A DNA stretch of 64,000 nt from Candidatus Woesearchaeota archaeon (GCA_013202845.1 JABMPT010000012.1:44732-108731); one strand, 5' to 3'; positions 1-8,285 are shown, counted from the stretch's first letter. Translations and numbers: made by a program. The notes: generated by a model from the sequence alone, not told the origin.

Positions 1-34
1 ATTTTCTTCTGCTCTCGTCATACTAAGTCACTAA

Positions 35-107
35 TGGGCCCGCGGAGACTCGAACTCCGGACCTCCGCCGTGTGAAGGCGACGTCATAGCCGCTAGACTA
101 CAGGCCC
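35..107 (-). tRNA. tRNA-Val (anticodon CAC)
   Basis: A complete cloverleaf can be drawn on the minus strand. The acceptor is GGGCCTG paired with CGGGCCC and the discriminator is A. The anticodon stem TCGCC/GGCGG encloses the loop TTCACAC, giving anticodon CAC at 72-74. The T-arm is CGGAG-TTCGAGT-CTCCG. No CCA is encoded. The body closely resembles the other valine tRNA at 8213, which supports the isotype. Confidence 0.95.
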
Positions 108-195
108 GAGATGATTAGAAAACAATTGAGGGTTTATATTTCTTTTTGTTAAGAATCAGGTTAAGCTTTATATATTACTATAAGTTACTTAAAGT

Positions 196-1194
196 ATGAC
201 TGCGCAAGCAATGTCTGTATGTATACCTGCAAGGAACGAAGAAAATACTATAGCTTCTACTGTTCTTTCCGCACTTAATCAAGACTTTTCAGGAGAATTA
301 GAGGTTTTAGTCTGTGCAAATGCATGTACTGATAACACAAAAAGAGTAGTGGAAGAACTTTCTGCAAAGCATAAAAATGTCCGATTGTTGAGAAGTGAAC
401 CTGGCAAACCAAATGCCTGGAATGAATTGGTTCTGGAAGCTTCCTTTGATGATCTGGTTTTTCTGGATGGTGATGTTGTAGTAAAACAGGGATCTTTTGA
501 GGCTATTCAGACTGTATATGATAATGGTTCAGAGATTTATGGGGTTTCAGGAGGTTGCATTAAAGTTCTCGATGATTTCAGTTTTCTAACTAAAGTCTTT
601 AACTTGCCTAAAGATTTACCTCCTGGAAATAATTTTTGTGGTCGCCTTTATTCAGTTAAGAGAGAACCTTTCTTCAGAATGATGAATCAGAAGGGATATC
701 ATAAAATGCCTGTTGATGTTATCAATGAAGATCTATGGGCTAGTTTAGTATTGGAAATCAGAAATAATAATAAAGTTGTAAAGAAATATTGGAAGGGGAC
801 AAATAATGCGAAGGCTTATTTCAAACCAATCAAAATAAGAGATTTCTTAGCTGAACAAATAAGAATTAAGGAAGGCCAATACCAATTAGCTAATGAACAT
901 CCTTCTTTGAACTATGATATTTCTCAAAGATTAATAAGAAAACTAAAACAAAGAGTGCCTGAATGGTATGATAAATGGAAACAACTTGACAACACTCATG
1001 AAAAAATGATTGTTCCTTTTGTTTTTATATCAAGAAAAATCCTGTACAGAGCTCTGATAATGTATGCCGATTATAAGGCAAGAGAATCATATTTCTCAGG
1101 ACAAGCTACAAACTTATGGAAAGAAACAAGATCATCAAAAACAGCTTTTAATGAACAAGCTTTAATCCCAACACAAACAATCACTGGTAATTAG
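196..1194 (+). CDS. Glycosyltransferase family 2
   Basis: This looks like a GT-A fold (family 2) glycosyltransferase that moves a sugar from a nucleotide-sugar donor to an unknown acceptor on the cytosolic face. The N-terminus has the nucleotide-binding start SVCIPARNEENTI (about residues 7-19). A later LVFLDGDVV (about residues 87-95) carries the DxD-type metal and UDP-sugar site. The C-terminal third is basic and helical with no clear membrane span, unlike processive synthases. A TATA-like tract (tttatatatta) lies about 25 nt before the ATG, which suggests a nearly leaderless transcript. The acceptor cannot be told from sequence. Confidence 0.85.
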   Translation: MTAQAMSVCIPARNEENTIASTVLSALNQDFSGELEVLVCANACTDNTKRVVEELSAKHKNVRLLRSEPGKPNAWNELVLEASFDDLVFLDGDVVVKQGSFEAIQTVYDNGSEIYGVSGGCIKVLDDFSFLTKVFNLPKDLPPGNNFCGRLYSVKREPFFRMMNQKGYHKMPVDVINEDLWASLVLEIRNNNKVVKKYWKGTNNAKAYFKPIKIRDFLAEQIRIKEGQYQLANEHPSLNYDISQRLIRKLKQRVPEWYDKWKQLDNTHEKMIVPFVFISRKILYRALIMYADYKARESYFSGQATNLWKETRSSKTAFNEQALIPTQTITGN

Positions 1195-1250
1195 TATATA
1201 TCTAGCTATGGGACTAAACATTTTTAAAAAGTTTTGACTTCCTTACAAAA

Positions 1251-1601
1251 ATGTTTTCAAAAATTAAAGAACTTTATTCGTCAATATTTAATAAGACTTA
1301 TTCAGTAGATGACATAAATAATGTGCCCGCTAATAATCAGCGGAAATATCTTGAGAGATTATCATTTTCGGAACAGAAAAGATTATCTGATGAAGCAGAA
1401 GCACTATTGAAGATTGAAGAAGTCAGAGCATTATTGGGCTTGCCAGAAACTTCAATGTCTTTAGATAAACCTTTATACATCCAAAACGTGGCTACAGTTG
1501 CGTATGTGCTTGCTCAGAAAGAGAAAGGAAGAGTTGACTTCGATTTCCCTACAGGAAGCATTGATCAAGCTGCTTCTACACCATCAACCGTGAGTAATTA
1601 G
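1251..1601 (+). CDS. Hypothetical protein, 116 aa
   Basis: I do not recognise a family. The protein is soluble and mostly helical, with a charged segment around residues 30-60 and a disordered Ser/Thr/Ala-rich C-terminus. It follows the glycosyltransferase by 56 nt on the same strand. Its last 26 nt overlap the convergent TatD gene, so either this 3' end or that of tatD is dispensable. An AT-rich tract with a TTTTTAAAAAG-like box about 30 nt before the ATG could be its own promoter. Confidence 0.6.
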   Translation: MFSKIKELYSSIFNKTYSVDDINNVPANNQRKYLERLSFSEQKRLSDEAEALLKIEEVRALLGLPETSMSLDKPLYIQNVATVAYVLAQKEKGRVDFDFPTGSIDQAASTPSTVSN

Positions 1602-2325
1602 TATATATTATATTAGTAATTTCTTTTACATCCAATCCTTTTATCTCTGCAATCTTTTTCAAGCTTTCTTGGATGTACATTGGCTCGTTTCTTTTGATAC
1701 TTGCATCATGTGTCAAGAATGGAGCATCTGTTTCTGTTAGTAGTTGATTCAATGGTATCATCTCTACCATTTCCTGGAATTGCTGGTTTCTAACAATAAT
1801 GCAAGGTATTGAGAAACTCCACTTATTGTCAATGCATCTTTTGATCAATTTCTTGTTTCCTGAGAAGCAGTGCATCACGACTTTCTTTGCTTCCATCTCT
1901 TCCAGAATATCTATGGTTTTCTCTTCTGCCAATCTTGAATGTACTATTACAGGAATGTCAAATTCTTGAGCCATTGAAACAAACTCTCTGAAGCATTCTT
2001 GCTGTCTTTCAAAGTTGTTGTCGTTCTTCTTGTCAAGTCCTATTTCTCCAATAGCAATCAACTTGCTTTTATGACTCCTGATAAAGTCTAATTCTTTTTG
2101 GAATTCTTCTTCAGAAACATTGTCGCATTCGCAAGGATAATAACCTAGAGCAACCTTGACAATGTCAAATTTCTCTGCTAACTCCAAAATCTTCCTGTTG
2201 TAGTTAGGCCTTGTGCCGTTGCAGATAATAGCAACCGCTCCTGCTTCTTTAGCTCTTTCGACTACTTCATCCCTGTCTTTGTCAAAGTTCTCGAATTCTA
2301 AATGTGTGTGTACATCGACTAACAT
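1576..2325 (-). CDS. TatD family metal-dependent deoxyribonuclease
   Basis: A TatD-type amidohydrolase-fold hydrolase. In bacteria and eukaryotes this family acts as a 3'-5' exonuclease on DNA or RNA. The metal-binding set is visible: the HTH pair at residues 6-8 (DVHTHLEF), the glutamate in IGEIGLDKK (about 92-100), histidines in PVIVHSR and VVMHCFSG, and the terminal aspartate in LLTETDAPFL. At 249 aa it matches the normal family length. It is monocistronic or last in a minus-strand group and overlaps the 3' end of the convergent hypothetical gene by 26 nt. Confidence 0.9.
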   Translation of the reverse strand: MLVDVHTHLEFENFDKDRDEVVERAKEAGAVAIICNGTRPNYNRKILELAEKFDIVKVALGYYPCECDNVSEEEFQKELDFIRSHKSKLIAIGEIGLDKKNDNNFERQQECFREFVSMAQEFDIPVIVHSRLAEEKTIDILEEMEAKKVVMHCFSGNKKLIKRCIDNKWSFSIPCIIVRNQQFQEMVEMIPLNQLLTETDAPFLTHDASIKRNEPMYIQESLKKIAEIKGLDVKEITNIIYTNYSRLMV

Positions 2326-2357
2326 ATAGAAGAAAAAAGATGTTGGTTATTTAAAGA

Positions 2358-2738
2358 TTACTCCTCTTTCTTTCTCATCTTGCTAAAGCTTTCAATTATA
2401 TCAATGACATATTTTCCATCTTCTAGCTTGTAAACAAGAGGTTGTTTCTTGAAAAGATTAACCAAATCTATCTCGTACTTTCCTGGCTTCAGAATATTTA
2501 TTGTTTCAATGTCTAGAACAATCGGCTTTTCCTTGTCAATTTGGTTGCCTATTATATCATAGATATCGTCTTCTATCTGCTTCTTCTCTTTCTTGCTGAG
2601 ATTTATTATCTCTTCTTTTCTCTCAAGAGCGCTTTTCTTTATGTAGAAAAAAAGTTTCCCGCCACATTTGCAACCCTGAAGAATCTCGCTGGAACCGTCA
2701 TCATACATTGTTCCGCATTTAACGCATTGGTGGGGAAT
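2358..2738 (-). CDS. Zn-ribbon protein (DUF2072-like), probable ATT start
   Basis: Archaeal small zinc-ribbon protein. Read from the first ATG (2708) the ORF has lost its first cysteine pair. Reading back in frame gives IPHQCVKCGTMYDDGSSEIL, which supplies C-x2-C and then the second knuckle GCKCGG. From memory the family normally begins MPHQC. The only codon available before the in-frame stop is ATT at 2738-2736. A Shine-Dalgarno-like AGGTGA ends 5 nt upstream. The rest is a Lys/Glu-rich helix and a beta-rich end. It sits last in the conserved order GTPase - DUF2073 - Zn-ribbon. Function is unknown; a role in RNA or ribosome biology is only a guess from the partner GTPase. Confidence 0.7.
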   Translation of the reverse strand: MPHQCVKCGTMYDDGSSEILQGCKCGGKLFFYIKKSALERKEEIINLSKKEKKQIEDDIYDIIGNQIDKEKPIVLDIETINILKPGKYEIDLVNLFKKQPLVYKLEDGKYVIDIIESFSKMRKKEE

Positions 2739-2743
2739 TCATA

Positions 2744-3124
2744 TCACCTTTTAGGACTTTCTTCTGTGAAAAGTTGTATCTTGTTTGGATCTTTTTTTAT
2801 ATCCTTTATTATAGATGCAGGACCTATGATTGTAAATCCTCCTCTGTCTCCAAGAACCATATTTATGAACATGGATCTTAGTTTCTGCCAGACATCCTTT
2901 GTTTCACTGCTTTCAGGATTGATAGCACTCAACTCGATACCTTTGAACTTGTTGTCAATCTCTTCCATGGTTTTGCTGATCAAGTCTGTCTCTTCATGAC
3001 TTTTTAGTCTTCCTTCCAGAAGAATTATCTTTTCTTCTTTTACAATTTTTAATAGTTTGTTAACTCTATGAATAGAATCTAATCCTTCAATTTCTCTGTG
3101 TGGAACAAATTGTAAAGTTAGCAA
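2744..3124 (-). CDS. DUF2073 family protein
   Basis: A 126-aa protein matching, from memory, the archaeal DUF2073 family that is nearly always encoded next to an Era-like GTPase. It has alternating beta and helical segments and a Gly-rich GDRGGFTIIGPASI motif in the C-terminal part (about residues 92-105). It lies 17 nt downstream of the GTPase gene and 5 nt before the ATT codon proposed as start of the Zn-ribbon gene, so the three genes appear to be one translationally coupled operon. The biochemical role is not known. Confidence 0.75.
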   Translation of the reverse strand: MLTLQFVPHREIEGLDSIHRVNKLLKIVKEEKIILLEGRLKSHEETDLISKTMEEIDNKFKGIELSAINPESSETKDVWQKLRSMFINMVLGDRGGFTIIGPASIIKDIKKDPNKIQLFTEESPKR

Positions 3125-3141
3125 TCTAAACCCTCTTTTTC

Positions 3142-3774
3142 TTAATCAGTAACCCTGAATAACGCTTCATAGAAGTCATCCAAATTGTTACCATACTTAG
3201 CACTTATACCAATGACTTCATATTGTGGAAATGCTGACTGGACTTTTTTGATGTCAGCTTTTTTCAAATCAACTTTGTTTCCTACCAGTAGAACTGGTAT
3301 ATCTCTTGCTTCAAGGTTTCCAATGATTGTGATATTAACTTGTGTGTATGGATCCTTGCTTGCGTCAAGTACAACGATGACAACGTCCATATCATCAAGC
3401 CATTTTATGGAATCAATAACTCCTTTTGTCGCTTCCTTTGCTCTGCTTTTTGCTTCTTTCTCTTTCAAACCTTCTTTTATGAACTCTTCATAGTCTATCT
3501 TGGTAGCTATTCCAGGAGTATCGACAAGGTTGAATGTTAGCTCGCGACCCTTGCTTTTGATAGTTATCTCTTCCTTTATCTGAATCTCCCTGGTTTCATG
3601 GGAGATGTTTGACACAGAACCCATCTCCTCACCAAGCCAATCCTTGCAGATTTTATTAGCCAGTGTTGTTTTTCCACCATTTGGTGGACCATATAGCCCT
3701 AGCTTGACTTGTTTTTTCTTCTTGAAAAGATTTCGGAAGAATTTGCCTAACAATCTAGTGAATATTCCTGCCAT
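3142..3774 (-). CDS. Era-like small GTP-binding protein
   Basis: Translation-factor-class GTPase. The G1 loop GPPNGGKT is at about residues 29-36, DTPG (G3) follows near residue 88, NKVD (G4) near residue 166, and ISAKYG (G5) near the C-terminus. A basic, amphipathic N-terminus (LGKFFRNLFKKKKQ) could contact membrane or RNA. It is the first gene of the conserved archaeal trio with DUF2073 and a Zn-ribbon protein. At 210 aa it is a lone G domain and lacks the KH domain that defines true Era. An RNA-related role is inferred only from the family relationship. Confidence 0.85.
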   Translation of the reverse strand: MAGIFTRLLGKFFRNLFKKKKQVKLGLYGPPNGGKTTLANKICKDWLGEEMGSVSNISHETREIQIKEEITIKSKGRELTFNLVDTPGIATKIDYEEFIKEGLKEKEAKSRAKEATKGVIDSIKWLDDMDVVIVVLDASKDPYTQVNITIIGNLEARDIPVLLVGNKVDLKKADIKKVQSAFPQYEVIGISAKYGNNLDDFYEALFRVTD

Positions 3775-3906
3775 ATTTCTCTAACCTTGCTATTGTTTAG
3801 AAAGGTTTTACTATATAAAATTTTTCTTTTTGTAATCATGCAAGAATAGTGTTTTTTTCTTTTTAAAATCTAAAAATATAAATATAGGAACCTCTAAAGA
3901 TACTTT

Positions 3907-4479
3907 ATGAGGCACCAAGAGGTGAGGAGTGGCCTTTTCCTATCAGACCCATTGAAGATAGGTGTGAAAATAAAGGACTTTTCTCTAAAAGGAGTTGATG
4001 GCAAGAGATATCATTTACATGATTTCTCAACAAGAAAGATATTGGTTTTTGTTTTTCTTTCCAATAATTCAAATTATTCCCATGCTTATCACAGCAGATT
4101 GGTGGCTATTCAGAAAAAGTTTGAAGATAAAGGAGTTCAGGTGATAGGTGTGAACTCGAATGATGAATCTTATTCAATCCATGATGGCTATTATCGAATG
4201 GTTGAACAATCAAGAAAACATGGTTTTAACTTTCCATACTTGAGAGATATGGATCAGAAGCTCGCGAAGGAGTTTGATGCTATCTGTACTCCTGAAGCTT
4301 TTGTTTTTGATGAAGAAAGGATTCTCAGATATAGGGGAAAGATAGATGATAATTGGAGTAATGCTTTTGGTGTAAAGGTTAATTTTGTTGTGAGAGCTAT
4401 AAAAGAAATGCTTCATAAGAAAGAAGTTAGTATTCAAGAAACAACTCCTTTTGGGGATACCATCAGGTGGCATTATTAA
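3907..4479 (+). CDS. Peroxiredoxin-like thioredoxin-fold protein lacking catalytic cysteines
   Basis: The whole 190-aa chain follows the AhpC/TSA-like family whose members normally read CNHCPFV at the active site and GCSIKW at the C-terminus. Here the first site is SNNSNYS (about residues 59-65) and the C-terminal site is GDTIRWHY, so both CxxC-type cysteines and the C-terminal cysteine are replaced. Other family landmarks remain: VIGVNSND, FPYLRD, the cis-proline CTPEAFVF and LRYRGKIDD. It probably keeps the fold but not thiol redox chemistry. It is monocistronic and its end overlaps the convergent pilin-like gene by 4 nt. Confidence 0.8.
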   Translation: MRHQEVRSGLFLSDPLKIGVKIKDFSLKGVDGKRYHLHDFSTRKILVFVFLSNNSNYSHAYHSRLVAIQKKFEDKGVQVIGVNSNDESYSIHDGYYRMVEQSRKHGFNFPYLRDMDQKLAKEFDAICTPEAFVFDEERILRYRGKIDDNWSNAFGVKVNFVVRAIKEMLHKKEVSIQETTPFGDTIRWHY

Positions 4480-4868
4480 CAGTTTCTACCTGGATCTATG
4501 AAAATGCCTGAACTGTTCTTGGTGGTTGTGTGATAACCGTTATACATGGAATCCAGAGAGATTACACCTTTTGTTATGTTCAGGAATGAAAAGTAAGTTT
4601 TGTCTTTGTACTGTATAACCAAATCCTTATCATCTTTTATTTCAATAGTGTATTCCTCTCCATTGATGAATTCTGGTATCCAGAAACATTTTCTGTAGCC
4701 GTAATGCACCAATTCAGCCATATAAGCCTCATTTTGGATTACATTTGCTAATGCTTCAGCTTGTCTCTGTGTCTGCTGGTTTCTTATGTCAATGGTTTTC
4801 TGTTGTATCACTACAAATGTAACTGCGAATATCAGCATCATGAAAGTCATTAATATGACAAACTCCAT
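4476..4868 (-). CDS. Type IV prepilin-like protein, non-canonical start likely
   Basis: Small exported pilin-like protein. The first ATG gives MEFVILMTFMMLIFAV, a membrane segment without the positively charged leader. Reading back in the same frame adds KKGQTS directly before MEF, which recreates the class III prepilin signature (K-G-Q-x-S-x-E-F) also found in the neighbour upstream. No ATG, GTG or TTG occurs in that extension, so the true start is uncertain. The ATG itself has a GGG tract 9 nt upstream. It follows the 4886 gene, with the extension overlapping that gene's 3' end. Confidence 0.65.
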   Translation of the reverse strand: MEFVILMTFMMLIFAVTFVVIQQKTIDIRNQQTQRQAEALANVIQNEAYMAELVHYGYRKCFWIPEFINGEEYTIEIKDDKDLVIQYKDKTYFSFLNITKGVISLDSMYNGYHTTTKNSSGIFIDPGRNC

Positions 4869-4885
4869 GCTGGTCTGCCCTTTTT

Positions 4886-5320
4886 TTAAGAAACCCTTTC
4901 TTGGATTGATACGTATCCCTCTTTTGATTCAATCTTTATTTTCATATAACCTGAATGGAAGTCCTGAGAAATATCCCTACTATATTCTCCTGAAATATTC
5001 ACATCTGAAAAGAAAACTGATTCAGTTATCCCTCTGTCTGTTTGGTAAAATATTATTAGTTCATAATCGTTTGTGGAAACGTTTCTAGTGCTTTCAGGAA
5101 AGTTAACTTCCAGTGTTGTCCAAGAGTATTTTCCAATAGCTTTCATCCGCTCCACTTCATTTATGATGTTTTTTCCTATTCTGTTTATCTGGCTAGCGAC
5201 TAATTTTTCATTGGAATCCTGGGAGTATTTGTAGAATAATATGCTGCCTGGAACTATGATTGCAAGAGCCATACCTATGATGAAGAGATACTCAACAGAT
5301 ACTTGCGCCTTGCTTTTCAC
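4886..5320 (-). CDS. Type IV prepilin-like protein with class III signal
   Basis: The N-terminus MKSKAQVSVEYLFIIGMALA has the archaeal class III signal: a short basic leader, cleavage before Q, Glu at +5 relative to the mature start, then one hydrophobic helix (about residues 12-32). The remaining 110 residues are beta-rich and extracellular. It would be processed by a prepilin peptidase and inserted by the type IV pilus machinery, of which a locus lies at 53344-61779. It is the first gene of a two-gene minus-strand unit and diverges from secF. Confidence 0.8.
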   Translation of the reverse strand: MKSKAQVSVEYLFIIGMALAIIVPGSILFYKYSQDSNEKLVASQINRIGKNIINEVERMKAIGKYSWTTLEVNFPESTRNVSTNDYELIIFYQTDRGITESVFFSDVNISGEYSRDISQDFHSGYMKIKIESKEGYVSIQERVS

Positions 5321-5391
5321 GTTAACCTCTTTTTATTATTCTACGAGATTAGACTATATAAATTTTATGCAGTTTGAATACAAAAATAAAG

Positions 5392-5410
5392 CAAAAACCT
5401 TTGGTTTTTG
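5392..5410. repeat. AT-rich hairpin in the divergent intergenic region
   Basis: The perfect inverted repeat CAAAAACC-TTT-GGTTTTTG (8-bp stem) lies between the divergent prepilin and secF genes. Its stem is of the same type as hairpins in the arrays at 42684, 61844 and 63493. With divergent genes on both sides it cannot be a simple terminator for either. Confidence 0.6.
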
Positions 5411-5472
5411 ATTATCAAACAAAGTTCGACAAAGCAAAACTTTTATTAATGCTCTGAAAACACTTATCTGCT

Positions 5473-6480
5473 ATGGGTAAAAGCAGAAGGGAGAGGAGGC
5501 TTGCGAAGTTCAAGAAAGGAAAGTATCATCTGGAGCCTACAGATTTAGATGCTGAAGAAAAACCTGAGCAAGAAGCTCCTAAAGAAACAGCGAAAAAGGA
5601 GTATAGAAATGCTTTTGACAGGATATATACTACTCAATACAAAAAGCTTGTTTTTATACCCATAACCCTTCTTCTGATAGCTTTCATATTAATAGGCATA
5701 AATATAGTAACCACAGGAGATTTCATGAACAAAGGAGTTTCCTTGAAAGGAGGAATCACTCTTACAATCCCTACTGAACAGGAAATTTCAGTTGCTGAAC
5801 TGGATTCTTTTCTGAACTCACAATTTCTGTTAGCGGATATCGGTGTTAGGGAAGTATCAGAGTTTAGAGTGCAGACAGGTGTTATTATAGAAGCATCGGA
5901 TTTGACAGAGCAGGAATTACTGTCAGCAACAAAAGAATTCTTAGGAGATTTTGGAGATTCATATTCTATAGAAACAATTGGTCCTTCTCTTGGTGAGAGT
6001 TTTTTCAGGCAAACAATAATAGCTGTTTTGTTGGCTCTTCTTTTCATGGGGATGGTTGTGTTTTGGTATTTTAGAACACTTGTTCCAAGCGCAGCTGTTA
6101 TACTAGCAGCTTTTTCAGATATAGTAATCACTATTGCTATAGTTGATATTATAGGGATGAAGGTGAGCACTGCTGGAGTAGCTGCTTTCTTGATGTTGAT
6201 AGGTTACAGTGTAGACACGAATATTCTGCTAAGTACTAGAGTGCTTAAGAGGAAGGAAGGAAACTTGATGACCAGGGTTTATAGCGCTCTAAAAACAGGT
6301 CTGACAATGAATGGTACAACTATTGTGGCAGTTATTGTGGCCTTAATAGTTTCAGATTCAGAAGTCATCAAACAGATAATGACAATCATACTAATAGGTC
6401 TAATTATTGACATGATAAACACTTGGATACAAAACGTCTCAATATTAAGATATTATTTGGAGAGAAAAGGAGCACAATGA
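5473..6480 (+). CDS. secF: Protein translocase subunit SecF
   Basis: Accessory subunit of the Sec protein-conducting channel, working with SecD. It has six predicted membrane segments: one after the charged N-terminus (about residues 56-78) and five in the C-terminal half. The conserved SecF core features are VSTAGVAAFLMLIGYSVDTNIL (here split into short runs VSTAGVAAF and GYSVDTN) around residues 231-250. The N-terminal 50 residues are highly charged. Its stop overlaps the secD start (ATGA), so the two are translationally coupled. The F-before-D order is common in archaea. Confidence 0.93.
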   Translation: MGKSRRERRLAKFKKGKYHLEPTDLDAEEKPEQEAPKETAKKEYRNAFDRIYTTQYKKLVFIPITLLLIAFILIGINIVTTGDFMNKGVSLKGGITLTIPTEQEISVAELDSFLNSQFLLADIGVREVSEFRVQTGVIIEASDLTEQELLSATKEFLGDFGDSYSIETIGPSLGESFFRQTIIAVLLALLFMGMVVFWYFRTLVPSAAVILAAFSDIVITIAIVDIIGMKVSTAGVAAFLMLIGYSVDTNILLSTRVLKRKEGNLMTRVYSALKTGLTMNGTTIVAVIVALIVSDSEVIKQIMTIILIGLIIDMINTWIQNVSILRYYLERKGAQ

Positions 6481-8171
6481 ATAAAGTAAAACAATTATTC
6501 AAGAACTGGAGAATAATAATAGTATTAGTTGTGTTATTTTTTGCAATTATCAGTATCCGGCCAAATCCTTGGCATGAAGGAGCGACCATAAGGTTTGTGC
6601 TGAAGAACAGTTCTGCTTCTCTTGCAGGTATAGAAAGTCCTCCATCTGGCGGAACTCCTATGAGCAAAGAAACCATAATATCCATAAATAATTTGCCTAT
6701 AACTAATGCAAGGGATTATTATGACTTTGTTGAGACCCTTCCACCTAACAAAACATTCACAATCAAGACTGATGAACAATTCTACAGAGTTGTTACCAAG
6801 CCTGAATATAATATTACTGTTCTTAACGAGACAGAAGAAATAACAGAGGAAGTTTTTAATGAGACTTTGAACCAAACAGTCAATGTAACAAGAATGGTCA
6901 ATAAAGTACACAAAGAGATAATCGGCACAGAAGATATAGGTATTGTGGTTTATGATGCTCCAAAAAATAATCTGAGGAAAGGATTGGACCTTTCAGGAGG
7001 AACAAGAGTTATTCTTGCTCCTGAAGAAAAAGTTGATTCTGAAGAACTTGATGTTGTTGTTGAAAATATCAAGGAAAGATTGAATGTTTATGGGCTGAGT
7101 GATATAACTGTGAGAGTTGCAAGCGATCTGGAAGGAGACAAATTCATAGTTGTTGAGATTGCAGGAGCTAATAAGGAAGAAGTTCGTGAACTATTGGCAA
7201 AACAAGGAAAGTTCGAAGCGAAAGTTGCTGGTGAAACTGTTTTCAAAGGTGGAACTGATATAACTTATGTTTGTAGGCGTGCAGAATGTGCTGGTATAGA
7301 TCTTAATTCTGGTTGTGGTCCTTCTGGCGATGGCTGGGCTTGTAATTTCAGATTCAGTATTTCATTGAGTCCTGAAGCTGCCCAGAAACATGCAGATGCA
7401 ACTTCAAGATTAGATGTTGTTGTTGAGGGAACCCAGAGTTATCTCAATGAATCTTTAGAATTATATCTGGATAATCAGCTTGTAGACACTCTAAGGATAG
7501 GTTCTGAGTTGAAAGCTAATCCGGTTACTGATATTTCCATAAGTGGAGGCGGATTTGGCAGTTCACAGCAAGAAGCAACCTATGATGCTCTTAATAGTAT
7601 GAAGAAATTGCAGACAGTGCTTGTCACAGGTAGCTTGCCTGTAAAATTGAACATTGTCAAGAGCGATGCTATATCTCCTATTTTAGGAGAACAATTTCTC
7701 AAGAACGCTGTTTTGGTTGGATTGTTTGCTATTGCTTCTGTAGCTATAGTTGTTTTTGTAGTTTACAGGAAATTCATAATATCCATACCAATGGTTATAA
7801 CAATGTTTTCTGAAGCTATCATAATTCTCGGATTGGCTTCAATCATTGGCTGGAACCTTGGGTTGGCAGCGATTGCAGGTATAATCATCGCCATAGGTAC
7901 TGGAGTTGATCATCAGATTGTAATTGCTGATGAGATTTTGAAAGGCACTAAAACTTCTGCTTATGTTTCTTGGAAGGACAGGATAAAGAATGCTTTCTTC
8001 ATAATAATGGCTTCATATTTCACAACAATGGTTGCCATGGTATTATTATGGCTTGCAGGGGCTGGTTTGTTAGAGGGATTCGCAATCACAACAATGCTAG
8101 GAATATCTGTAGGAGTGTTCATAACAAGACCTGCATATGCAGCAATGCTGGAAATACTTAGTAAGGAGTAA
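6477..8171 (+). CDS. secD: Protein translocase subunit SecD
   Basis: Second RND-type subunit of the Sec accessory complex. The chosen ATG at 6477 overlaps the secF stop and has AAAGGAG 4 nt upstream; an in-frame ATG further up at 6423 lies inside secF and is unlikely. The 564-aa protein has one N-terminal span (about 11-27), a large extracellular region and five C-terminal spans containing the conserved GIIIAIGTGVDHQIV (about 460-475). A segment at about residues 45-100 (ISINNLPITNARDYYDFV) looks like a PDZ-type fold inserted before the P1 region, which bacterial SecD lacks as far as I recall. Confidence 0.92.
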   Translation: MNKVKQLFKNWRIIIVLVVLFFAIISIRPNPWHEGATIRFVLKNSSASLAGIESPPSGGTPMSKETIISINNLPITNARDYYDFVETLPPNKTFTIKTDEQFYRVVTKPEYNITVLNETEEITEEVFNETLNQTVNVTRMVNKVHKEIIGTEDIGIVVYDAPKNNLRKGLDLSGGTRVILAPEEKVDSEELDVVVENIKERLNVYGLSDITVRVASDLEGDKFIVVEIAGANKEEVRELLAKQGKFEAKVAGETVFKGGTDITYVCRRAECAGIDLNSGCGPSGDGWACNFRFSISLSPEAAQKHADATSRLDVVVEGTQSYLNESLELYLDNQLVDTLRIGSELKANPVTDISISGGGFGSSQQEATYDALNSMKKLQTVLVTGSLPVKLNIVKSDAISPILGEQFLKNAVLVGLFAIASVAIVVFVVYRKFIISIPMVITMFSEAIIILGLASIIGWNLGLAAIAGIIIAIGTGVDHQIVIADEILKGTKTSAYVSWKDRIKNAFFIIMASYFTTMVAMVLLWLAGAGLLEGFAITTMLGISVGVFITRPAYAAMLEILSKE

Positions 8172-8212
8172 ACAAAAATATTTATAAAAAGGTTATATTT
8201 CGTTTTTTCTGT

Positions 8213-8285
8213 GGGCCTGTGGTCTAGTGGCTATGACATCGCCTCGACATGGCGGGAATCGTGAGTTCGAGTCTCACCGGGCCCA
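8213..8285 (+). tRNA. tRNA-Val (anticodon GAC) with C33
   Basis: Acceptor GGGCCTG/CGGGCCC, D-arm GTCT...TGAC, T-arm GTGAG-TTCGAGT-CTCAC and discriminator A all match the valine tRNA at 35-107. The anticodon stem TCGCC/GGCGG leaves the loop TCGACAT, so the anticodon at 8246-8248 is GAC. Position 33 is C where almost all tRNAs have U. The 3' end is duplicated 127 bp downstream. No CCA is encoded. Confidence 0.85.
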
